From Thiobacillus sp. (lineage in GTDB: Bacteria > Pseudomonadota > Gammaproteobacteria > Burkholderiales > Thiobacillaceae), in the NCBI GenBank assembly GCA_021166845.1, contig JAJPEP010000114.1, positions 1 through 64,000 of the forward strand: a stretch of DNA of 64,000 nt, written 5' to 3'. Position 1 is the first letter of the stretch; the number at the start of each line of letters is the position of its first letter. Under the pieces are notes generated by a model, which had not been told where the DNA came from, did not search any database, and saw nothing but the letters and a program-made list of their open reading frames with translations. The position numbers were made by a program, and so were the translations under genes. Below, in pieces: positions 40,099-48,848 of this stretch.

Positions 40099-40349
40099 GC
40101 AGCGCCGGGCAGCGCTGTGCGCATTGCGCATTGCGCATCGCGGCGCCGCATCAAGGCTTGCATTGCGGCCAGGCCCATCCGGCTGCGTCGGGCTGGTCCG
40201 TGCCGGATTCGTGGGCGTAATTGAGACATTCGATCTGCATGTCCCGCAGGTGGCGGATGAGCCATGGATAGCCGGGTCATGGCCGGGAGGACTGAAGGCC
40301 GGAAGGACATGAGACCCATATGCTATGTTGAATGGGGAGGTGCCTTGAC

Positions 40350-41084
40350 ATGCAAAATGGAAATCCCATCCTCAAAACGCTGTGGGCGGCGCTCGAGCAC
40401 GAGCCGCGCATCAACCTGCATCGCTGGCCCGTTCGGATCGACCTGACGGAGAACGACGTTCTGGTTCTGGAAGGCGATGTCGGGAGCATCGCCGCGAAAA
40501 AACTCGCCCTCGAACTCGCGGGAGCGACGCCATCGGTGCGCGGGGTGGTCGACCGGCTGCACGTGGCGCCGCCGGAACCCCGGGGCGACGGCGCGATTCT
40601 GGACGCCCTCACGGCCTTGCTGCTGGACGCGCGCGAACTGAAGAACTGCACCCTGCGCGCGATCAGGAAGGGCGAGACCCTCACCCTGCAGGAAGCCGAC
40701 GGGGAGGATGCCAGCGGCGATCTCCTGGTTTCGGTAAAGAATGGCGTGGTGACGCTGGATGGCTGGGTCATCAGCCTATCCCACAAGCGCATGGCGGGGG
40801 TGCTGGCATGGTGGACGCCGGGTTGCCGCGACGTGGTGAACGCACTGGAAGTGTTGCCGCCGGAACAGGACAACGACGACGAGGTCAGCGATGCCCTCTC
40901 GCTGGTGCTGGAGATGGATCCGTTGATCCCCGATCCCGGGCAGATCCGCGTCCACACCCGCAATTACGTGGTCACCCTGGATGGACTGGTCGCTACCCAG
41001 GCCGAGAAGAACCGGGCCGAACAGGACGCCTGGTGCCTGTTTGGCGTGGACAACGTGATCAACCAGCTTTCCGTAAGCAGGTAA
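40350..41084 (+). CDS. BON-domain protein
   Basis: A 244-residue protein with what look like three BON-type repeats (VLVLEGDVGSIAAKKLALE; GVVTLDGWVISLSHKRMA; YVVTLDGLVATQAEKNRAE). BON domains bind lipid or mediate protein contacts, often in stress or envelope proteins. No signal peptide is visible. The ATG at 40350 follows GGGGAGG. The 251-base gap upstream shows no gene. Confidence 0.75.
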   Translation: MQNGNPILKTLWAALEHEPRINLHRWPVRIDLTENDVLVLEGDVGSIAAKKLALELAGATPSVRGVVDRLHVAPPEPRGDGAILDALTALLLDARELKNCTLRAIRKGETLTLQEADGEDASGDLLVSVKNGVVTLDGWVISLSHKRMAGVLAWWTPGCRDVVNALEVLPPEQDNDDEVSDALSLVLEMDPLIPDPGQIRVHTRNYVVTLDGLVATQAEKNRAEQDAWCLFGVDNVINQLSVSR

Positions 41085-41132
41085 ACGCCGTCCCGGAGGG
41101 CGGCCCCCCCCCGCCCCGCGCTGCGACGGCCG

Positions 41133-41534
41133 CTACATCGTCCCGATGATATTTCCGCAGGAAACATAAATCTGCGCCTCGGCCGCGCTCTTGTGGACGT
41201 TGATCGCCGTCCTGTCTTTCAGGATGACATCCAGCGGCACGGGAACCACGGTCACGGAGCGTCCGCCCACAACGTCTTCCAGACGCCACTTCGGCGCCTT
41301 GTCCAGCTTGTCGCAGCGTCCAAGATGGATGTGTGCGGGTTGGGCAACGCCGGCAGGCATGTTGGGAATCTCGATCACAACCCTGGTTGTGTCGCCTTCC
41401 GGCATCAAGGTTGCGGTGCCGTTTTGTCCCGAATTGCTCTGCGCTTCGAGCTTGACTGAAACGACATCGTCCAGGGCCTGCGCGGCATGGGTAAACAGGC
41501 CAAGCAGCAGTATCACGAGCGATTTACGCATCAT
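41133..41534 (-). CDS. Small secreted protein, CHRD-like
   Basis: A 133-residue protein with a signal peptide (MMRKSLVILLLGLFTHAAQA). The mature part has PAHIHLGRCD and a terminal YVSCGNI, with the two Cys likely bonded; the layout recalls CHRD or superoxide dismutase-like beta-sandwich proteins. No firm family. It is convergent with the BON gene and divergent from the GH15 gene. Confidence 0.55.
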   Translation of the reverse strand: MMRKSLVILLLGLFTHAAQALDDVVSVKLEAQSNSGQNGTATLMPEGDTTRVVIEIPNMPAGVAQPAHIHLGRCDKLDKAPKWRLEDVVGGRSVTVVPVPLDVILKDRTAINVHKSAAEAQIYVSCGNIIGTM

Positions 41535-41716
41535 TCACCCTTTCGAAAGATAGTGGAGATCGCTTTCTAGCACCTCGCAATCAAAAGACAAGCCGGCGGA
41601 TTGCCTCCGGTTGTGCCCTGCCCGGATACCCGCCGTGCGTTGCGGCAGCCTGCGGAAAATGTGCCGCCACATCGCTCGTCTATGATTGATGAATCGGACA
41701 ATGGGGATGAAGACGC

Positions 41717-43765
41717 ATGCCGCGCGATCTGCCCATCGGCAACGGAACCCTGCTCGCCAGCTTCGATCTGGATTACCAGATCCGGGATTTCTATTACCCC
41801 CGGGTCGGCAAGGAAAACCATGCGCTGGGCTATCCATGGCGTTTCGGCGTGTGGCTGGACGGGGCGTTCTCCTGGCTCGACCGCGACCGCTGGACGCTGG
41901 AGCGGGCCTATGTGCCGGACACCCTGGTCACCGCGGTGACCGCCGCCCCGCCCAACCTGCCGTTGCGGCTTCATTTCAATGACACGATCGACTACGAGAA
42001 AAACATCCTGCTGCGCCAGGTGCGGGTGCGGAACCTTTCCGACAGGCCGCTGCAGCCGCGCCTGTTTTTTCATACCGATCTCAACGTGCTGGAAAACGAG
42101 ATCGGCGACACGGTGTTTTTCGACCCTCGCAACGCCTGCCTGGTGCATTACAAGGGCCCCCGCTATTTCATGATGAGCTGCGCCACCGAGGCGGCCCTGG
42201 GCGTAAGCGCCTTTGCCACCGGCAGCAAGCGCCACCGAGGCCTGGAAGGCACCTGGCGCGATGCCGAGGACGGCAAACTGGGCGGCAATCCCATCTCGCA
42301 GGGTGCGGTGGATTCGGTAGTCGGCATCCCGCTGTCGATCGCCCCGGGCCAGGAAGCGGTCTGCCATTACTGGATGGCCGTGGGCGAGAACTACCGCGCA
42401 GTGGAGGCGCTGCACCAGTTCGTCATCCGCAGCGGCCCCGAGCGGCTGATCGCGCGCAACATCGACTACTGGCGCCACTGGATCAGCGCGGGCGCGCGTG
42501 CCTTTCCCGGTCTGCCCGAGCTGCTGGTCGAGCGCTACCGCCGCAGCCTGCTCATCCTGCGCACCCAGATCGACCGCGGCGGCGCGGTGCTGGCGGCCAA
42601 CGACACCGACATCCGCCAGTTCAACCAGGACACCTACAGCTACATGTGGCCGCGCGATGGCGCCATCGTCGCCCAGGCGCTGGACCGCGCCGGGTATGGC
42701 AGCCTGAGCCGGCAGTTCCTCGAGTTCTGCACCCGGAAGGCGGCCGGCTACAGTTACTCGGCCAGCATCCTGGCCGAAACCGGCTTCCTCATGCACAAAT
42801 ACAACCCCGATGGCTCGGTGGGCAGTTCCTGGCAGCCCTGGCTGGAGGGCGAGGAAATGGTCTTCCCGATCCAGGAGGACGAGACCGCCCTGGTGATCTG
42901 GGCGATCTGGCACCACTACGCGGTGCACCGCGACATCGAGGCGATCCGCCCGCTCTACAGTCCTTTCGTCGAGCAGGCGGCCGATTTCCTGCTGAATTTC
43001 CGCGACGACAAGACCGGCCTGCCGCTGCCCAGCTACGATCTGTGGGAGGAGCGGCGCGGCGTGTTCACCTATACCGCGGCCACCGTCATCGCCGGGCTGC
43101 GCGCCGCGGCGGAGCTGGCGGCCCTGTTCCAGGACGAGGCGCGGGCCGAGGCCTGCCTGAACGGCGCGCAGGACATGAAGCAGGCCATCGACCGGCACCT
43201 GTATTGCCAGCGCGAAGGCCGCTACGCCCGTGGCATCCTGTTCGAGGACGGCGTGCAGATCCGGGATGCCACGGTGGATTCCAGTCTGTTGGGATTGGTG
43301 ATCTTCGGCGGTTTCGACCCGCTCGACCCGCGCATTGCGCAAACCGTCCAGGCGGTGGAGCAGCGCCTGTGGGTGCAGGCGGGAAGCGGCGGCCTGGCGC
43401 GCTACGAGGACGACGGTTACCAGCGTGCGCTGGTGCGCGAGGGGATTCCGGGCAACCCCTGGATCGTCTGCACCCTGTGGCTCGCCCAGGTCCGCATCGC
43501 GGCGGCCCGCAGCCCCAAGGAGCTGGAACGGGCCGTGCCGCTGCTGGATTGGGTGGCCAGGCGTGCCCTGCCTTCCGGAGTATTGCCCGAGCAGGTGCAT
43601 CCGCTGAGCGGGGAATTCCTGTCGGTCTCGCCCCTCACCTGGAGCCACGGCACGCTGGTGGCGGCGATGCTGGACTATGCTGAAAAGCAGGCGGCGCTAG
43701 GTAGCCCGGAGGAGGACGTGAAACCCGGGCGGCATGCCGCGATTGCCGAGACGGACGGGAGATGA
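41717..43765 (+). CDS. Glycoside hydrolase family 15 (glucoamylase/trehalase-like)
   Basis: A 682-residue GH15 protein: N-terminal beta domain (residues 1 to about 250, IGNGTLLASFDLDYQIRDFYYP) and (alpha/alpha)6 barrel with TYSYMWPRDGAIVAQAL, a likely acid Glu in YDLWEERRG, and GVLPEQVHPLSGE followed by PLTWSHGTLVAAML. No signal peptide is seen, so it is cytoplasmic. Substrate may be glycogen, maltodextrin or trehalose. It ends 4 bases before a globin-coupled kinase, which is unusual and suggests coordinated expression of sugar release with a haem-based signal. Confidence 0.9.
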   Translation: MPRDLPIGNGTLLASFDLDYQIRDFYYPRVGKENHALGYPWRFGVWLDGAFSWLDRDRWTLERAYVPDTLVTAVTAAPPNLPLRLHFNDTIDYEKNILLRQVRVRNLSDRPLQPRLFFHTDLNVLENEIGDTVFFDPRNACLVHYKGPRYFMMSCATEAALGVSAFATGSKRHRGLEGTWRDAEDGKLGGNPISQGAVDSVVGIPLSIAPGQEAVCHYWMAVGENYRAVEALHQFVIRSGPERLIARNIDYWRHWISAGARAFPGLPELLVERYRRSLLILRTQIDRGGAVLAANDTDIRQFNQDTYSYMWPRDGAIVAQALDRAGYGSLSRQFLEFCTRKAAGYSYSASILAETGFLMHKYNPDGSVGSSWQPWLEGEEMVFPIQEDETALVIWAIWHHYAVHRDIEAIRPLYSPFVEQAADFLLNFRDDKTGLPLPSYDLWEERRGVFTYTAATVIAGLRAAAELAALFQDEARAEACLNGAQDMKQAIDRHLYCQREGRYARGILFEDGVQIRDATVDSSLLGLVIFGGFDPLDPRIAQTVQAVEQRLWVQAGSGGLARYEDDGYQRALVREGIPGNPWIVCTLWLAQVRIAAARSPKELERAVPLLDWVARRALPSGVLPEQVHPLSGEFLSVSPLTWSHGTLVAAMLDYAEKQAALGSPEEDVKPGRHAAIAETDGR

Positions 43766-43769
43766 CGAC

Positions 43770-45056
43770 ATGGCGGAACCCCTCCCAAGCGAGCTGATAC
43801 TGCCTGATTACAGCGAGGAAAAATGCCATCTACGGCTGGCGTTCCAGGAGCTTGGCGAACGGGATATCGAGCTGCTCCACGATCTGGAAGAGTTGTTCGA
43901 GCCGCACCTGGTGGAAATTGCGGACCACTTCTATCAACACCTGCTTTCCTTCTATGAGACGCGCCGGGTGTTCAGGGACGAAGGGATGGTCACCCGCCTC
44001 AAGGAGGCGCAAAAAACTTATCTCATGCAATCGTTGCGCGGCCCCTACGACGCCAGGTACATGGAGCGCCGCTGGCGTATCGGCTTCATCCACAACGCCA
44101 TTCACGTCGAGCCACACTGGTTCATCGGCGCCTTCCGGCTCTACCATCGCATCCTCTACCCGATGATCCTGGAGCGCTGGAAAGACGATTCACAAGCAGT
44201 GGTGGCGCATATCCTGGCGCTGGACAAAATCATGAACCTGGACATGCAGCTCGGCATCGAAAGCTACATGGTGCATTACCTGGACACCATGGAAAGATTG
44301 CGCGAGCTCAATGTCGCGATCGAGGCGACCAGCGCCGCCAAGAGCCAGTTCCTGGCCAACATGTCGCACGAGTTCCGCACCCCGCTCAACGCCATCATTG
44401 GTTTCACCGAAGTGCTGCAGGACCAGATCCCCGGTCCGCTCAATGCCGAACAGATGGAGTACCTCGGCGACGTCCACAACGCCGGCCAGCTCTTGCTGCG
44501 CCTGATCAACGACGTGCTCGATCTCGCCAAGGTGGAGTCGGGCCGGCTGGAACTCTTCTACGAAACCTTTCCGGTCGCGCAGACCGTGCGCGAGGCCGTC
44601 ACCACCCTGCGCGGGGCTGCCGAGAAAAAGGGTATTGCGATCCAGTTGAACCTGCCTCCCGACCTCGGGCTGATCACCGCCGACCAGATCCGGCTCAAGC
44701 AGATCCTGTTCAACCTGCTGTCGAACGCGGTGAAATTCACCGACCGGGGCGGGGTGAATGTCTCGGCCGCGATCGAGGACGGCCAGCTGCACCTGGCCAT
44801 CGCCGACACCGGCATCGGCATCCGGCCGGAAGACATGCAGCGCATTTTTGTCGAATTCAGCCAGGTGGACGATTCGCACGCTCGCCGCCATGAGGGAACC
44901 GGTCTCGGCCTCGCGCTTTCCAAGCGGCTGGTGGAGGCGCACGGCGGGCGGATCTGGCTGGAGAGCCGGTTCGGGGAAGGCAGCGTGTTTCACGTCCTGC
45001 TCCCCCTGCGGCCGCCAGGCGGCAATAAAAAGCCAGACTCGGGAAACTCGAAATGA
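43770..45056 (+). CDS. Globin-coupled sensor histidine kinase
   Basis: A 428-residue soluble kinase. Residues 1 to about 175 form a protoglobin-type sensor, recognised by RWRIGFIHNAIHVEPHWFIGA; His108 is the likely haem ligand. The kinase part has an H-box FLANMSHEFRTPLNAIIGF with His200, an N-box, DTGIGI and GTGLGLALSK. It should sense O2, NO or CO and phosphorylate the receivers encoded next. The gene starts 4 bases after the GH15 stop and overlaps the next receiver gene by 4 bases. Confidence 0.93.
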   Translation: MAEPLPSELILPDYSEEKCHLRLAFQELGERDIELLHDLEELFEPHLVEIADHFYQHLLSFYETRRVFRDEGMVTRLKEAQKTYLMQSLRGPYDARYMERRWRIGFIHNAIHVEPHWFIGAFRLYHRILYPMILERWKDDSQAVVAHILALDKIMNLDMQLGIESYMVHYLDTMERLRELNVAIEATSAAKSQFLANMSHEFRTPLNAIIGFTEVLQDQIPGPLNAEQMEYLGDVHNAGQLLLRLINDVLDLAKVESGRLELFYETFPVAQTVREAVTTLRGAAEKKGIAIQLNLPPDLGLITADQIRLKQILFNLLSNAVKFTDRGGVNVSAAIEDGQLHLAIADTGIGIRPEDMQRIFVEFSQVDDSHARRHEGTGLGLALSKRLVEAHGGRIWLESRFGEGSVFHVLLPLRPPGGNKKPDSGNSK

Positions 45057-45862
45057 GCGCCATGAACACCGTTAAGGATCGCAGGCCATGCCCGGATCCG
45101 GCCAATACCATCCTGGTCGTCGAGGACGACCCCCGTGCGGCCAAACTGCTGACGCTCAGCCTCACCCGGGCCGGGTACGGCGTGTTGCTCGCCGCCGACG
45201 GCGTCACAGCCCTGGAACTCGCCGACCGCTGCCGTCCGAAGGCGATCACCCTGGACATCCTGCTGCCCGACCGCGATGGCTGGGAAGTGCTGGCCATGCT
45301 CAAGGCCTCGCCCCGCACCCGGGACATCCCGGTGGTGATCGTCTCGGTGCTGGACCAGCAGACGCTGGGGTTCCGGCTGGGCGCCGCGGACTACCTGGTC
45401 AAGCCGGTGGAACGCAGCGCCCTGCTCCACGCCCTGAAGCGCTGCGTTGCGCGAAAGACAAACGCCGGCCGGGCTTGCCGCAAAGTGATGGTGGTGCACA
45501 CCGACCCCGACGAACTGCAGCTGCTGGCAATGATCGTTGCCCAGGAAGACTACGAAGTGATTCAGGCCCTCGGCCCCGAAGAGGCCGCTGCGCTTGCGGC
45601 GTATACCCACCCCGATCTGGTGGTGACCGACCTCCTGGCGGAAGGAATGGACTATTTCGCCCTGCTGGAATGGCTGCGAGCGGCACCCGATACCCTCCAC
45701 GTTCCTGTCCTTGCCCTCAGCCGGCCCGGCCCGCTGGGCCCCGCACGCGAGGAAGACCGTATCGAGTTCGTCCTGGTCCAGGAGGACGAAATGGTCGAAG
45801 AACGCCTGCTGGCGGCGATCACCCTGCTCTTCAAACAGGAAAAGCGAACCGGAGAAACCTGA
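45053..45862 (+). CDS. Tandem-receiver response regulator
   Basis: A 269-residue protein of two receiver domains and no output domain. The first (about 18-135) is complete: VVEDD, Asp in ITLDILLPDRDGW, YLVKPVE. The second (about 143-258) has an Asp in VVTDLLAEGMD, but the acid pocket is altered (VVHTDPDE) and the Lys-Pro is missing (VLVQEDEM). The second receiver may be a decoy or sensor partner. It overlaps the kinase gene by 4 bases. Confidence 0.85.
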   Translation: MSAMNTVKDRRPCPDPANTILVVEDDPRAAKLLTLSLTRAGYGVLLAADGVTALELADRCRPKAITLDILLPDRDGWEVLAMLKASPRTRDIPVVIVSVLDQQTLGFRLGAADYLVKPVERSALLHALKRCVARKTNAGRACRKVMVVHTDPDELQLLAMIVAQEDYEVIQALGPEEAAALAAYTHPDLVVTDLLAEGMDYFALLEWLRAAPDTLHVPVLALSRPGPLGPAREEDRIEFVLVQEDEMVEERLLAAITLLFKQEKRTGET

Positions 45863-45869
45863 GCGAACC

Positions 45870-46268
45870 ATGCAAGAGCAGGCCAAACATATTTTGCTGG
45901 TCGAGGACGACGACACCAACCGCAAGCTGGTGCGGATCGTCCTGGGTGGCGGACGCTATCGCATCAGCGAAGCGGTCAGCGTGGAACAGGCCCTGGCCCT
46001 GCTCGCGCATGAAAAACCCGATCTGCTGCTGCTGGACATCCGTCTCGGCGACGGCAGCGGCCTCGATGTGATCCGCGCCATGCGTGCGGATCCGGCGTTC
46101 GACCAGGTTCCGGCACTGGCCATCACGGCCCAGGCCATGAAGGACGACGAGAGCCGTTTCCTGACCGCGGGCTTCGACGCGTATCTGAGCAAGCCGATCG
46201 ATACCCGGCTTCTGCCGGAAGTGGTGGAGCGCTATCTCCGCGAAGGCAGAAAGGCCGGCCATGCCTGA
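45870..46268 (+). CDS. Single-domain response regulator
   Basis: A 132-residue receiver-only protein of the CheY/DivK kind: ILLVEDDDTNRKLV, Asp in LLLLDIRLGDGSG, and YLSKPI. It has no DNA-binding domain, so it would relay phosphate or act by protein contact. It starts 7 bases after the tandem receiver and overlaps the next gene by 8 bases. Confidence 0.9.
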   Translation: MQEQAKHILLVEDDDTNRKLVRIVLGGGRYRISEAVSVEQALALLAHEKPDLLLLDIRLGDGSGLDVIRAMRADPAFDQVPALAITAQAMKDDESRFLTAGFDAYLSKPIDTRLLPEVVERYLREGRKAGHA

Positions 46269-46980
46269 AGAAGGCTTTTCTTCCCCGCTGCCCGGCGCCG
46301 TCGGCGCGACGATCCTGGTGGTCGACGACGCCCCGCCGAACGTCAAGCTGCTGCGCCTGATCCTCAGGGACGCCGGCTACCGGGTGCTGGAAGCCGGCAA
46401 CGGCCCGGAGGCGCTGGAAATCCTGCGGCGGGAAAAACCGGACGCCATGGTACTGGACGTGCGCATGCCCGGCATGACGGGCTACGAGGTGTGCCAGGCG
46501 GTGCGGCGCGACCCCGCGTTCGCCACCCTGCCGGTGATCATGGTCACCGCACTGTCGCTGCCCGAAGAGCGCATCCGCGGCATCGAGGCCGGCGCCACCG
46601 ATTTCATCAGCAAACCGTTCAGTCGAAAGGAACTACTGGCCCGTCTCCAGGCCAGCCTGGCGCTGGCGCACAACGTGCGCGGCGGCATCCTGTCGCAATT
46701 GCCCGGCGCCGTGGTGCTCACCGACCCGGACTGGAAAATTCTTGGCATGTCGCCGCTGGCCGGCGTGCTGCTGGGCCTCCCCGCGCCCGGTTCTGAACGT
46801 TTCGAACCGTTCGATCTAGGCGCGCTGATCGGACCCGAGGCGCAATCGGCTGCGGACGCAGGCGGGGATTTCCGCTTTCAGCCACCGGCCGGCGGCGGCA
46901 CGCTCGCTGCCCGGCAATGCGCCGCGACCGACCCGGCGGGAAATCTGGTCGTTCGCGTCGTCATTGTGGGTGAGGGATGA
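46261..46980 (+). CDS. Receiver with PAS-like C-terminal half
   Basis: A 239-residue protein. Its receiver (about 16-135) is complete: ILVVDDAPPNVKLL, Asp in AMVLDVRMPGMTGYE, and FISKPFSRKELL. The C-terminal part (about 145-239), starting QLPGAVVLTDPDWKILGMS, resembles the first half of a PAS domain but ends early, with no kinase or DNA-binding part. It is the last gene of the signalling run; 113 bases further on is dsrA. Confidence 0.82.
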   Translation: MPEEGFSSPLPGAVGATILVVDDAPPNVKLLRLILRDAGYRVLEAGNGPEALEILRREKPDAMVLDVRMPGMTGYEVCQAVRRDPAFATLPVIMVTALSLPEERIRGIEAGATDFISKPFSRKELLARLQASLALAHNVRGGILSQLPGAVVLTDPDWKILGMSPLAGVLLGLPAPGSERFEPFDLGALIGPEAQSAADAGGDFRFQPPAGGGTLAARQCAATDPAGNLVVRVVIVGEG

Positions 46981-47052
46981 GGGGTGAGGGGACCGATTTT
47001 CCGTGGATACCTACCCGTTTGGGTTATTCCGATAAAAATGGTCAAGTATTGT

Positions 47053-47063
47053 CTAGACTGAGT
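47053..47063 (+). promoter_or_regulatory. CTAGACTGAGT motif upstream of dsrA
   Basis: CTAGACTGAGT lies 30 bases before the dsrA start. The same 11 bases occur at 54718-54728 upstream of nnrU, and CTAGACTGGT at 60313-60322 upstream of the VOC gene. A shared promoter element is possible but unproven. Confidence 0.35.
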
Positions 47064-47093
47064 CCAGGCTTTCTTTTTTTGAAGGATATCGCC

Positions 47094-48401
47094 ATGTCTA
47101 CGCAACGCACCCTCCATGACACCCCCCTGCTCGACCAGCTCGAAAGCGGCCCGTGGCCTAGCTTCGTCACCGGCCTCAAGCGTCTGGCCAGGGACAGCGG
47201 CATGATGGCCGATCTGCTGGGCCAGCTGGAAACCTCCTACGAAACCCGCAAGGGCTACTGGAAAGGCGGCACGGTCGGCGTGTTCGGCTACGGCGGCGGC
47301 ATCATTCCGCGTTTTACCGAGCTGAAGGACGAATCCGGCAAGCCGCTGTTCCCCGAGGCGGCCGAGTTCCACACCCTGCGCGTGCAGCCGCCGGCCGGCA
47401 TGCACTATTCCTCCGACCTGCTGCGCAAGCTGTGCGACGTCTGGATCGACAGCGGCGGCTCCGGCCTGATCGCCTTCCACGGCCAGTCCGGCGACATCAT
47501 GTTCCAGGGCATCAGCACCGAAAATGTGCAGACGGCGTTCGACGGCCTCAACGAAATGGGCTTCGACCTCGGCGGCGCCGGCCCCGCGCTGCGCACCTCG
47601 ATGTCGTGCGTCGGCGCCGCGCGCTGCGAAATGTCCTGCTTCGACGAGGCGCGCGCGCTGCGCACCGTCATCAACAACAACATCGACGACATGCACCGGC
47701 CGTCCCTGCCGTACAAATTCAAGTTCAAGTTCTCCGGATGCCCGAACGACTGCGTCAACGCCATCCAGCGTTCCGACATGGCCACCATCGGCACCTGGCG
47801 CGACAATATCCGCGTCAACGAGGCGCAGGTCCGGGATTACTTCACGGCGCACGGCATGAACGACCTGTTCAACGACGTGGTCGGCCGCTGCCCGACCAAG
47901 GCCATCACGGTGGTGGCGTCCGACAAGCTTCAGTCCGATCCGCACACCTCGGTGGCCCACCTGGGCGACGGCAATGCCCTGTGCATCGACAACAGGAACT
48001 GCGTGCGCTGCATGCACTGCCTCAACGTCATCCCCGGCGGTCTTTTGCCCGGCAAGGACAAGGGCGTGTCCATCCTGGTGGGCGGCAAGGGGGTGCTGAA
48101 GATCGGCGCCACCATAGGCTCCGTGATCATCCCGTTCATGAAACTGGAAACCGACGAGGACTTCGAGAGACTGAACGACCTGGCGCGCAACGTCCTCGAC
48201 TTTTTCTCGGAAAATGCGCTGGACCACGAGCGTACCGGTGAAATGATCGAGCGCATCGGCCTGGCCAACTTCCTGGAAGCCCTGGATATTCCGGTCGACC
48301 CCAACATGATCCGGGAGCCGCGCTCCAACCCCTACTTCCGCTCCGACGACTGGGACGAGCAGGTCGCCAAGTGGGTTGAGTACAAGCAGAAAGTGGCTTG
48401 A
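47094..48401 (+). CDS. dsrA: Dissimilatory sulfite reductase alpha subunit
   Basis: A 435-residue DsrA, normal length. The siroheme/4Fe-4S site is seen as SCVGAARCEMSC (Cys172, Cys178) and KFSGCPNDC (Cys216, Cys220), and the inserted ferredoxin domain as NCVRCMHCLN. In sulfur oxidisers DsrAB works in reverse, oxidising sulfide-level sulfur carried by DsrC to sulfite. No dsrB follows: a transposase remnant comes next. The ATG at 47094 (MSTQRTLHDTP) follows AAGGA. With no beta subunit in reach it may pair with a distant DsrB, be a non-functional extra copy, or mark a broken operon. Confidence 0.95.
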   Translation: MSTQRTLHDTPLLDQLESGPWPSFVTGLKRLARDSGMMADLLGQLETSYETRKGYWKGGTVGVFGYGGGIIPRFTELKDESGKPLFPEAAEFHTLRVQPPAGMHYSSDLLRKLCDVWIDSGGSGLIAFHGQSGDIMFQGISTENVQTAFDGLNEMGFDLGGAGPALRTSMSCVGAARCEMSCFDEARALRTVINNNIDDMHRPSLPYKFKFKFSGCPNDCVNAIQRSDMATIGTWRDNIRVNEAQVRDYFTAHGMNDLFNDVVGRCPTKAITVVASDKLQSDPHTSVAHLGDGNALCIDNRNCVRCMHCLNVIPGGLLPGKDKGVSILVGGKGVLKIGATIGSVIIPFMKLETDEDFERLNDLARNVLDFFSENALDHERTGEMIERIGLANFLEALDIPVDPNMIREPRSNPYFRSDDWDEQVAKWVEYKQKVA

Positions 48402-48460
48402 ATGGTCCAGTTCGGTACGGGGCCCGCGAGCAAGCAGACCCCGGCCGCTAACATACGGTC

Positions 48461-48617
48461 GGCGTTTTGCCACGGTGGAACCGGTGTTCGGCAATCTGCG
48501 GCATAACAAACAGCTCAATCGCTTTACCTTGAGAAGGCAGAAAAAGATGCGCGATGGAAGCTCTACTGCCTGGTACACAACATCGAGAAGCTGGCGCATC
48601 ACGGGTATGCGCAATAG
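48461..48617 (+). pseudogene. IS1182-family transposase C-terminal remnant
   Basis: The frame beginning RFATVEPVFGNLRHNKQLNRFTL matches the C-terminus of IS1182-type DDE transposases, and the expected rest (ARWKLYCLVHNIEKLAHHGY, then stop at 48615) continues in a neighbouring frame, so at least one frameshift is present. Only the last ~50 residues survive. It lies just after dsrA, where dsrB would be expected. Confidence 0.75.
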
Positions 48618-48716
48618 GAGCGGGATAGAGTGCCCGCAACACGCCCCTCAGACGACATCCTGACTTGATCAGAGCTTCACGTCGAAACGGTGAGCCGAAT
48701 TGCACCAGCAAGAATT

Positions 48717-48748
48717 AAAAACGGCGTGGAAAAAACCACGCCGTTTTT
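48717..48748 (+). terminator. Rho-independent terminator
   Basis: AAAAACGGCGTGG and CCACGCCGTTTTT form a perfect 13-bp stem with a six-A loop and end in a T run. It can act on either strand: after dsrA and the transposase remnant on the plus strand, or after arsM (which ends at 48849) on the minus strand. Confidence 0.92.
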
Positions 48749-48848
48749 ATGTACCGATGATTCGGCTGGAAAAGGGTTTTTCTACAGCGTCAACGTAAAG
48801 GTAACCGGCCTGCACGGCTTCTTTGCGCAGGTCCGGTTGACCACCATG

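Noticed and set aside
41567-43648. 693-residue minus-strand open frame
   Set aside because: It is antisense to the second GH15 gene.
46878-48614. 578-residue minus-strand open frame
   Set aside because: It lies opposite dsrA, which carries all its cofactor ligands.
48402-48848. dsrB after dsrA
   Set aside because: All frames were read for DsrB motifs; only a transposase remnant and a terminator are present.
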